A DNA stretch of 13,228 nt. Origin: KLAP211 sp964650085. GTDB taxonomy: Bacteria; Patescibacteriota; Dojkabacteria; J137. The DNA is taken from positions 1 to 13,228 of the forward strand of contig CAZYSE010000031.1 in assembly GCA_964650085.1 (NCBI GenBank). Reading direction: 5' to 3'. Below, one piece after another: positions 7,019-13,228 of the stretch. The translations under genes and the position numbers were made by a program. A model generated the notes under the pieces. The model saw nothing but the letters and a program-made list of their open reading frames with translations. It was not told where the DNA came from and searched no databases. The stretch's first letter is position 1, and each line of letters starts with the position of its first letter.

Positions 7019-7798
7019 ATGAACAGTACGGTAGGACAAAAAATTAAAAATTTTAGAAAACGAGCTGGGAAAAGTCAGTTTGAGCTGGAGTTAGATATCG
7101 ATGCTTCTCCTGGGAGTATTTCTCGGATTGAGAGTGGGGAGGTGAATCCGACGAAGGAGACGTTACGGAAAATTATTGAGGCCCTAGATCTCAAAGGACT
7201 TGAGGCAGGCGCATTGTTTGATTTAGACTTCGACGAATTGCCAAAGATGGTAAATCTAGCAAGAAAGCTAAGCAGTAGCCTAGAGTTAGACAATGTCTTG
7301 CAAAATTCAGTAAATGAAATAGTTCACGGCTTAAGCTTGTTAGGAGCGGTAATTTTACTTAAAAACAACGACGAATTATACTGGATGACTGTTACGCAGA
7401 CTTGGTATACCAAATTAATCTTCAAAATAATTGGAGATCCGATTTCCACACTAAGAGTCAACATGACAAAGTATCCGGATAATCTATTTGTAAAAGCTGT
7501 AAAAGAACAAAAGCCATTTCGAAGCTTTAATGTTCTGGAATACGCTCATGGATTTATTGACGACAGAACAGCTAAGCTTTGTGAAAAGGTTACTGGACTT
7601 AAAAGTGCGCTTTTCTTGCCAATAGTTGAGAACAACGAAGCTATTGGTGTAATGTTTTTTGCTAAGAGTTATATTGACAATTTTGAAAAGGAGTTGGAAA
7701 CTCTTCAAGCCTGTACTGATCATATTGCATCAGCAATAACTAACGCTCAAAAATATGAAAATTTAAAAAGACTTATGGAGTTAAAGGATGGAAAATAA
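7019..7798 (+). CDS. XRE-type HTH / GAF sensor regulator, copy 2
   Basis: 259 residues from ATG 7019, one base after the stop of copy 1. An in-frame ATG at 6977 would add 14 residues encoded within copy 1 and is rejected by alignment with the paralogues. The HTH segment (residues 6-48) is identical in protein sequence to copy 1. The GAF half (~78-250) keeps the framework, for example ARKLSSSLELDNVLQ near 81-95, KSALFLPIVENNEAIGVMFF near 193-212 and a final NAQKYENLK. It differs strongly from the other copies in the probable ligand-binding middle. No Shine-Dalgarno is visible, so translation is probably coupled to copy 1. Confidence 0.87.
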   Translation: MNSTVGQKIKNFRKRAGKSQFELELDIDASPGSISRIESGEVNPTKETLRKIIEALDLKGLEAGALFDLDFDELPKMVNLARKLSSSLELDNVLQNSVNEIVHGLSLLGAVILLKNNDELYWMTVTQTWYTKLIFKIIGDPISTLRVNMTKYPDNLFVKAVKEQKPFRSFNVLEYAHGFIDDRTAKLCEKVTGLKSALFLPIVENNEAIGVMFFAKSYIDNFEKELETLQACTDHIASAITNAQKYENLKRLMELKDGK

Positions 7799-8525
7799 TA
7801 TAGGACAAAAAATTAAAAACTTTAGAAAGCGGGCTGGTAAAAGTCAGTTTGAGTTGGAGTTAGATATCGATGCCTCGCCAGGAAGTATTTCTAGGATTGA
7901 GAGTGGAGAGGTGAATCCAACGAAGGAGACGTTGGTAAAGGTGGGGGAGGCGTTGAAATTACAAGACTATGAAACAGCACTTTTGGTTGGAGTAGATGTG
8001 AGTTCAACAATTTCTGATCTTATAAACATCACGAAAGATCTTCAAGAGTCAAAAGATTTAGATGCTGTGGTTCAAAAAGCAGTAGATTCTATAGTAAAAA
8101 GCATGAATCTTTTTGGAAGTTTTATTGTCATCAAACGAGATAACGTTGTTCAATTACAGACCTTCACAAAAGCCTGGTACACCGATATGATAATGAAAAT
8201 TATTAATAAGCCTCCAAAATCGATAACTGCACCAATAGAAGAGCATTCACAAAATTGTATGGTACAAGCTGTTCTGCAAAGAAAAGCAATCATTGATCCA
8301 GATGTTGTGAAGTTTCTCTACCCAGCCGTAAGTATGCCGATAGCACAAATGCTTAAAAAACTTACAAATGTAAAAGCATGTAGCGCGCTACCGCTGATAC
8401 ACGATGATGAGGTTGTAGGTGCAATTAGCTTTTCCAAAAGTTATGAAAGTCATTTTGAAGAAGAGCTTTTAATCCTTCAAGCATTCGCAGATTTTATCGC
8501 AGGTTTATTATACAAATTCAAATGA
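7788..8525 (+). CDS. XRE-type HTH / GAF sensor regulator, copy 3
   Basis: 245 residues. ATG 7788 overlaps the end of copy 2 by 11 bp. A GGAG at 7777-7780, seven bases before the ATG, is one of the few plausible Shine-Dalgarno sites in the window. The N-terminus (MENNIGQ) differs slightly from the others, then the 43-residue HTH segment is identical to copies 1 and 2. The sensor half retains the GAF block (ALPLIHDDEVVGAISFSKS near 205) but ends early with YKFK and lacks the NAQK tail. The cysteine in its KACSALPL segment is unique among the four copies. Confidence 0.87.
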   Translation: MENNIGQKIKNFRKRAGKSQFELELDIDASPGSISRIESGEVNPTKETLVKVGEALKLQDYETALLVGVDVSSTISDLINITKDLQESKDLDAVVQKAVDSIVKSMNLFGSFIVIKRDNVVQLQTFTKAWYTDMIMKIINKPPKSITAPIEEHSQNCMVQAVLQRKAIIDPDVVKFLYPAVSMPIAQMLKKLTNVKACSALPLIHDDEVVGAISFSKSYESHFEEELLILQAFADFIAGLLYKFK

Positions 8526-9253
8526 ACAGCACTGTAGGACAAAAAATAAAAAACTTTAGAAAACGAGCGAGCAAAAGCCAGTTTGAGTTGGAGTTAGATA
8601 TCGACGCTTCTCCAGGAAGTATTTCTAGGATTGAGAGTGGGGAGGTGAATCCGACGAAGGAGACTTTGATGAAGATTACAGAAGCTTTAGCGCTAACTGG
8701 AATTGAATCTTCAAGCCTTTTTGGAGTAGATCCAAACGTTGCTAGTCTTTTAAAGATACCCAGCGAACTTTTGAATTCAAAAGATTTGAATGAGATTCTA
8801 ACGAAATCTGTAAATAATATTGTTTATGAACTTAATCTCCTCTCAGGATTTATTACAATTAGGAAAGGAGATAAACTTTATGCCCAGATAACAACTGAGA
8901 GGTGGTTTAATAAAGCAATATTCAGCCTAATACCCGTTCCGTTTAACCACCTAAATGTGGATATAAACAAAGATCTAGATAACTTATGTGTAAAGTCCTA
9001 CTTAAATAAGGAAATATATTATTCTACCGACTTAGCTGAGGTTACTGTACCCGCAATAACTCCAATAGTTGCAAAGTTAATGTCTAAGATATCTGGAGTT
9101 AAATCTGGTATTGTATTGCCAATAGTCTATAATGATATTTGTTATGGGACGTTTTATGTCGGAAAGCCTTTTGTAGATGATTATAAGAATGAGTTGCCTA
9201 TTCTCAAAGAATTTACTAAGTATATAGGTGAGGCGATAAGTAAGTTGATATGA
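8522..9253 (+). CDS. XRE-type HTH / GAF sensor regulator, copy 4
   Basis: 243 residues. The ATG at 8522 overlaps the TGA of copy 3 in an ATGA junction. The HTH is as in the other copies except for Ser in place of Gly (KRASKSQ) just before the helix-turn-helix core. The GAF half is the most divergent: FYVGKP replaces the FFSKS-type motif of the others, and the C-terminus ends at AISKLI without a NAQK tail. It is directly upstream of the terpene cyclase gene, with which it also shares an ATGA overlap, so the amounts of the two proteins are probably linked by translational coupling. Confidence 0.87.
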   Translation: MNSTVGQKIKNFRKRASKSQFELELDIDASPGSISRIESGEVNPTKETLMKITEALALTGIESSSLFGVDPNVASLLKIPSELLNSKDLNEILTKSVNNIVYELNLLSGFITIRKGDKLYAQITTERWFNKAIFSLIPVPFNHLNVDINKDLDNLCVKSYLNKEIYYSTDLAEVTVPAITPIVAKLMSKISGVKSGIVLPIVYNDICYGTFYVGKPFVDDYKNELPILKEFTKYIGEAISKLI

Positions 9254-10752
9254 AGTCAGTAACATTTACAGAGCAGTTTGCTAGTATTCTGGATAAAATT
9301 GGCACAAATTATGCTTTGAGTGGCAGTTTGTACAGCTATTTATATTATATCTATGTAAATAACCTCCGTGACGAATTCTTAGGATTTTTGACCGTAACTG
9401 ACAAGCACCTTTTGACCCTTCAAGGAAAGACCTGTTTACTGGACTTGCCATCAGAAAGAAACTATCAGACCTCACACCATAGTAACTTTGTATTAAATTT
9501 GATTTTTTATGTAAACTTAAAGGTTTTTGATCCCCAGGGCAACCATGACTTAAAAAGCAAGATTTACGACTTCTTAGTACATGAAAGTAAAAAACTTCAA
9601 GTTGAGGATAAAACAGTAGGTTTCGAACTAATAGTATTTGGGTTTCAAGATTATTTAAATATTCTAGACTTTACAGATCTTTATGAAATTTATTTAAATA
9701 ATATCAGTAATCGGCTTGCAATAAAAAAATTAACCTCCCTATATACTCCAGAAGGATTTAAGGGTTGGTGGAGTAAAGTTAAGCTTTTTGTAAATAGCAT
9801 TTTGCTATCCTATTATTTTAATAGCTCCGTTTTATGCTTGAACTCACCAGAACTTACAATATTTCTTTCAAGTAGGGTTAAAATATTCAGAAAGGAGCTC
9901 GAAGAATTTGTTGGGTCTAAATCTTTCCCTCCATATTTTAAGGCCGAGTACTTTGAACTATTTTGGATAGGAGACATATTGAGTAGCGTAGGGATGCTAG
10001 AAGATGATCAACAAGAAATGGGTAAAAAATTATATAACAAGTATAAGGAAATCAACAAAATAGGGCCTTATAAGTTTGATCAGCAGAAAGGATTTCCGAT
10101 TTCACCAAATTTTGTATTGTACGACTTAGATACAACTGCAATGGGGCTTAAATTTCTTAAACAAATCGATAAGGATCCAAAACTAAATAGTATGGACTAT
10201 TATCTCGAAAAAGATTCTATAAAAACTTATAAAAACGATAATAGAGAATCTATAACTGCAATTGCTCATTTCCTGTCTTATAGTGCACAGTTGAAGCTTG
10301 ATTATTCGGAAGCTTTACTTGCTAAAATGCTCTGTAGAGTAGATGCGTGGGAGATATCCGACAAATTTCACAGTTCGGAATCATATGTGACATATACTAT
10401 ACTGTGTGCACTAATTGATGTTCAATTAGCTGGTATACAAGATGTGGAGAACTATATATTAAAAGTAGTTGTAAAAATTTGTGAGGATATTGATTTGCAA
10501 AACGAGAACCCACTGAAAAGTAATTTGACGTTCGAAGAGCTTGGATGGTCAATAGTTGGTTTATCATACTTACAAAACAGAATTCCTAATTTAGCAAGAA
10601 ATGTAAAGTTGAGAGACTATATAAAATTTGCCATATCATATAAAAAAGATTACATTCCTTTGTGGATTTTAAAAACCACATACTCGTGCAGAAATATTAA
10701 CGATACCCTCGAATTAGCTATAAGATACTTGTATGAAAAAAATTCTTTATAA
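9250..10752 (+). CDS. Class II terpene (diterpene) cyclase-like protein
   Basis: 500 residues, the usual length of bacterial two-domain (beta-gamma) class II diterpene cyclases. These enzymes protonate GGPP and cyclise it to a bicyclic diphosphate without losing the diphosphate. Matches in family order: FELFWIGDILSSVGM at ~235-249, corresponding to the conserved W-xx-D-x-L-xx-(L/V)-G-(I/M) region; the catalytic motif YDLDTTAMGLKFL at 291-303, a DxDT variant of DxDD that keeps the middle Asp (D294) expected to be the acid; W-EISDKFHSS at ~367-376, corresponding to the KWH region; and LTFEELGWSIVGL at ~426-438, corresponding to the (P)TxEETAYA-like region. No class I motif in the right place, no signal peptide. 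It overlaps copy 4 (ATGA) and the PAP2-like gene (20 bp). Function is inferred from motifs; overall similarity to characterised cyclases is probably low. Confidence 0.75.
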   Translation: MKSVTFTEQFASILDKIGTNYALSGSLYSYLYYIYVNNLRDEFLGFLTVTDKHLLTLQGKTCLLDLPSERNYQTSHHSNFVLNLIFYVNLKVFDPQGNHDLKSKIYDFLVHESKKLQVEDKTVGFELIVFGFQDYLNILDFTDLYEIYLNNISNRLAIKKLTSLYTPEGFKGWWSKVKLFVNSILLSYYFNSSVLCLNSPELTIFLSSRVKIFRKELEEFVGSKSFPPYFKAEYFELFWIGDILSSVGMLEDDQQEMGKKLYNKYKEINKIGPYKFDQQKGFPISPNFVLYDLDTTAMGLKFLKQIDKDPKLNSMDYYLEKDSIKTYKNDNRESITAIAHFLSYSAQLKLDYSEALLAKMLCRVDAWEISDKFHSSESYVTYTILCALIDVQLAGIQDVENYILKVVVKICEDIDLQNENPLKSNLTFEELGWSIVGLSYLQNRIPNLARNVKLRDYIKFAISYKKDYIPLWILKTTYSCRNINDTLELAIRYLYEKNSL

Positions 10753-11272
10753 GTCATTAGAATTTGTATCTCTATTGCTGAGCCCTGCCATTCTGGTAAT
10801 TATTTTTATACTTTGTTTATCATTCATAAATAAAAGTACTGTTCCAATCCTTATTCTATGTCTTTTAGGAGCGACATACTTTCTTGTTTCTAAGCTCACT
10901 ATGAATCATTTAATTCGGCTTAATTACCCTGATAGAATATTGCAATATTTACTGACCTGTTGTCTTTTTTTGATGCTTTTGAACTTAAATGTGATACCTT
11001 CCAACTTGGTATTATTGTGTCAACAAACTATAGTGCTTACTGTAATTTTTCTAACGATTACTGCAACTCTTAGTGTTAAATTAAGTGCACATACACTTTA
11101 TACGTATTTCTTTGTTAACTTCCTAGCTCTTACGCTTGGGTCAGTATTATTTTTTTTAATGCTTCCCTTAGTAATTTCTTCTCGGCTCATTCTAAAGCAG
11201 CACACGCTTGTGCAGATTTTATTTTCTGTTAGCATTATTTTGAGCATTAGTTTAATCTTTGTTTATGTTTAA
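10733..11272 (+). CDS. Small PAP2-phosphatase-like integral membrane protein
   Basis: 179 residues, very hydrophobic, with about five to six membrane helices. Motifs resembling the PAP2 lipid phosphatase family: KLSAHT (116-121) for the PSGH motif, and S150-R151-x5-H157 for SR-x5-H. The following position, normally Asp (H-x3-D), is Q161, and the first motif (K-x6-RP) is not convincing; a K/R-rich segment at ~54-68 may stand in for it. PAP2 enzymes dephosphorylate lipid phosphates and prenyl diphosphates at the membrane. Directly after a class II cyclase, removal of the diphosphate from its product is an attractive role. The Asp-to-Gln change could reduce activity or merely reflect a divergent branch. 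It overlaps the cyclase by 20 bp and the kinase by 8 bp. Confidence 0.6.
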   Translation: MKKILYKSLEFVSLLLSPAILVIIFILCLSFINKSTVPILILCLLGATYFLVSKLTMNHLIRLNYPDRILQYLLTCCLFLMLLNLNVIPSNLVLLCQQTIVLTVIFLTITATLSVKLSAHTLYTYFFVNFLALTLGSVLFFLMLPLVISSRLILKQHTLVQILFSVSIILSISLIFVYV

Positions 11273-13228
11273 AGATTCAAAAGAGACTGAATTACAAAGA
11301 GATATTGAGCGACTCCTAATTGTTCAGGAGTCAATAAACTTTATTTTGAACTTTGATTCGTTTGAAGCAATTGCAAAAGGTGTTTTAAATTTAGTCGAAC
11401 AAAGAATGGGATATACCGCAGCGTCGATATCCTTATTTAATGAGAGTAATACAACTATTCAACTAAAGTACGTCTCAGACTCCTTTCTAGCAAGATTAAC
11501 AAAAAAGTTAATACTAGGTGTTGAAGGATTCTCCCCAATAAATTTTTCGCAAATGCATGAAAAGACTAAAACAATCGAAGCTGCATTGGCAAAAGAATTG
11601 CGAATTGGAGAGAGCTTAGAAGACTTTATATCGCCGCCAGTAAGTAGAACTGTAGCAAAGATCTTACAGAAAGTTTCTAACATAAATACTATGATAGCAC
11701 TTCCGATTATTGCGAGTGGCCAGTGCATAGCAGTTTTAAATTTTTCTTCCAGTAAGATTATAACCAAGTTTTCTGAAAATGAATTAAGGACATTGAAATC
11801 TTTTGTTAATCAGATTGGCTTGTTACTAGACAATGCTCTAAAGTACGAGCAAATCAGAAATTTCAATGCAGATCTAACTACTAAAATAGACTTGGCTACT
11901 AAAGATCTTATAGCACAAAACTCCGACCTCCAATCCCTCTACAACCTAACCTCCAAAGTCTCTACCTCTCTTGAACCTGAACAGGTTGCACAAACAGCTG
12001 TAAACTCTTTACCTCAAGATAAATTTATTATTGGTTCTGTAATTAGTCTTTTCGACGATAAAACTAATACACTTACCCCACTTGCAGTTACAGAAAACGA
12101 ATTATCCTATCAAGTTAAAAAAATTACTGGAGATTTTAATAACCTAGGAGCAAAATTAGATGATGAAGCAAGCCAAGAAAACCTTGCGATACGCTCGTTT
12201 TTAGAAGAAAAGAAAATTTACACCGACGATGTAGCAAAATATTTGTCACCTGTTGTTTTTGCAAATGTAATTAACAGAGTGCTTAAACTCATTAATGTAA
12301 AATCTTTAGCTATTCACCCAATTAAATGGAAGGGCAAAACTCAAGGAGTAATCGCATTCTTTATTAAAGATAAATCTGCAGAAGAAATTCAGGATTCGGA
12401 AAAACAACTTTTAGATACTTACACCTATCATATTTCGATTGCCTTAGAAAACGCAGAACTTTATAAGAAACAAAGAGAAATTCAAAATGATCTTGAAAGA
12501 GCGTTGCAGGAAGTCCAAGCCCTCCGACAACACGAACAAGACATGGTAGACATTATGGGTCACGAACTTCGAACTCCAATTACAATCGTACGAAACTCTT
12601 TGGGAGTTATGGATATGGAACTTAAGAATAAAGGAAAAATTGAACCAGAAAACTTGAGTAAATTTCTTGGGATCGCTATGGAATCGGCTAGAAGAGAAGT
12701 TAAACTTGTAGAAACTTTGTTGTCGTCCGCGAAAGCAGACAGCAAAGGCTTCCAATTACTATTTGAAAAAGTTGATCTTATTGACGTCATTGAAGATTCG
12801 CTTGTTCTATTTAAAAAAGAAGGTGAAAAGAAAGGAATTAAAGTATTGTTCGATGCACCAAAAGGGGAGTACTTTGTCTATGCAGATAGAGTTAGAACTC
12901 AAGAAATTATTGATAACCTATTGGGTAATGCAGTTAAGTATACAGAAAAAGGAGAAATTGAAATCAAAATGAGAAAGGTAGATTCGTTTATCTGGGTTGA
13001 TATTAAAGATTCAGGAATTGGAATTAGCGAGGAAGATAAAAAAAGTTTAGGGCAGAAATTTTACCGAGTAGATCAATACATCGACGAAAAAGGTGAAGTC
13101 AAAAACGAGAAGAGAAATATTATCAGACCAGGAGGAACTGGGCTAGGACTGTACGTTACTTTCAGCTTAATTAACTTGATGGATGGAGAACACGTTGTAG
13201 ACAGCGAAATAGGTAAGGGAAGTACATT
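11265..13228 (+). CDS. Cytoplasmic double-GAF sensor histidine kinase (3' end outside window)
   Basis: Open from ATG 11265 to the window end, 654 codons without a stop. The start overlaps the PAP2-like stop by 8 bp (ATGTTTAA). There is no membrane segment or signal peptide. Order: GAF 1 (~20-200), a linker helix, GAF 2 (~225-400), a coiled-coil signalling helix (~400-425), HisKA with the phospho-accepting H433 in IMGHELRTPIT, then the ATPase domain: N-box with N555 (LLGNAVKYT), G1 box DSGIGI from D582, F-box KFYRVDQY, and G2 box GGTGLGL from G623. All catalytic boxes are intact. GAF 1 resembles the sensor half of the four regulators (the block at ~120-200), so it may read the same kind of signal. 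The cognate response regulator is not in the window. Only the last part of the ATPase domain is missing. Confidence 0.92.
   Translation, partial: MFKDSKETELQRDIERLLIVQESINFILNFDSFEAIAKGVLNLVEQRMGYTAASISLFNESNTTIQLKYVSDSFLARLTKKLILGVEGFSPINFSQMHEKTKTIEAALAKELRIGESLEDFISPPVSRTVAKILQKVSNINTMIALPIIASGQCIAVLNFSSSKIITKFSENELRTLKSFVNQIGLLLDNALKYEQIRNFNADLTTKIDLATKDLIAQNSDLQSLYNLTSKVSTSLEPEQVAQTAVNSLPQDKFIIGSVISLFDDKTNTLTPLAVTENELSYQVKKITGDFNNLGAKLDDEASQENLAIRSFLEEKKIYTDDVAKYLSPVVFANVINRVLKLINVKSLAIHPIKWKGKTQGVIAFFIKDKSAEEIQDSEKQLLDTYTYHISIALENAELYKKQREIQNDLERALQEVQALRQHEQDMVDIMGHELRTPITIVRNSLGVMDMELKNKGKIEPENLSKFLGIAMESARREVKLVETLLSSAKADSKGFQLLFEKVDLIDVIEDSLVLFKKEGEKKGIKVLFDAPKGEYFVYADRVRTQEIIDNLLGNAVKYTEKGEIEIKMRKVDSFIWVDIKDSGIGISEEDKKSLGQKFYRVDQYIDEKGEVKNEKRNIIRPGGTGLGLYVTFSLINLMDGEHVVDSEIGKGST

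Larger units (their letters stand above)
6265..8665 (+). repeat. Fourfold dispersed 129-bp repeat encoding the shared HTH
   Basis: Near-identical 129-bp units at 6265-6393, 7034-7162, 7803-7931 and 8537-8665, each 15 nt after the start codon of one regulator gene. Copies 1 and 2 differ at 13 of 129 positions, all synonymous. Copies 3 and 4 also differ at 13 positions, with one amino-acid change (Gly to Ser, from two adjacent bases). The flanking GAF-coding DNA is far less alike. Spacing is regular (769, 769 and 734 bp) because the genes are of nearly equal length. Confidence 0.9.

Noticed and set aside
6265..8665. The four regular 129-bp repeats as a mobile element or CRISPR-like array
   Set aside because: Each unit is the coding sequence of a HTH domain at the start of a gene, and the differences among units are almost all synonymous. 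The intervals are GAF-coding DNA.
9327..9333. TTTGTAC half-site early in the cyclase gene, and GTACAAA near 6614, as further operators
   Set aside because: Single 7-mers of this kind are expected once or twice by chance in 13 kb, and both lie inside coding sequence without the second arm.
10003..10020. DDQQE at residues 252-256 of the cyclase as a class I terpene synthase Asp-rich motif
   Set aside because: It lies in the segment following the conserved W-D-L-G region of class II cyclases, and no NSE/DTE-type partner motif is present. It is probably coincidental surface charge.
11459..11767. Minus-strand 102-codon open frame inside the kinase
   Set aside because: It is opposite the GAF 1 coding frame of the kinase, with no promoter or recognisable product.

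Overview
This is an AT-rich bacterial window with tightly packed genes, standard TAA/TGA stops, sigma70-like TATAAT promoters, very short leaders and almost no Shine-Dalgarno sequences. The gene style (LemA, a LysM-M23 peptidase, tandem small XRE-GAF regulators, soluble GAF histidine kinase, pervasive start/stop overlaps) suggests a Candidate Phyla Radiation (Patescibacteria)-like genome. That placement is inference; no rRNA or other phylogenetic marker beyond a partial aspS is present.

Layout: (1) 1-554, minus strand: N-terminal half of aspartyl-tRNA synthetase. (2) 753-3226, plus: two adjacent genes for acidic soluble proteins that I do not recognise; the first carries a 54-bp in-frame tandem duplication. 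(3) 3294-4972: a LemA-family membrane protein and a membrane-anchored LysM/M23 peptidase, behind their own promoter. (4) 5110-6183: a short-chain trans-polyprenyl diphosphate synthase (GGPP/FPP type) behind its own promoter. (5) 6250 to the window end: seven genes in one run, with neighbours separated by 1 nt or overlapping by 4-20 nt. They are four paralogous XRE-HTH/GAF regulators, a ~500-residue class II terpene cyclase-like protein, a small PAP2-phosphatase-like membrane protein, and a cytoplasmic double-GAF histidine kinase cut by the window end.

Regions 4 and 5 look like a compact terpenoid system. The prenyl synthase would make GGPP (or FPP). The class II cyclase (DxDTT motif) would cyclise it by protonation while leaving the diphosphate in place. 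The PAP2-like membrane protein could remove the diphosphate to give an alcohol. The four regulators share a 43-residue DNA-binding segment (identical in three copies, one Gly-to-Ser change in the fourth) but have divergent GAF sensor halves. The kinase carries GAF domains of visibly similar type. A perfect 18-bp inverted repeat lies just upstream of the regulator promoter, centred at about -41.5 from the predicted transcription start, and is the best operator candidate. The whole arrangement could be a terpenoid biosynthesis locus with built-in sensing; enzyme products and ligands cannot be read from sequence.

No tRNA, rRNA, CRISPR, insertion sequence or attachment site was seen. The only non-coding gaps over 100 bp are 555-752 (divergent promoters) and 4973-5109 (promoter of the prenyl synthase).
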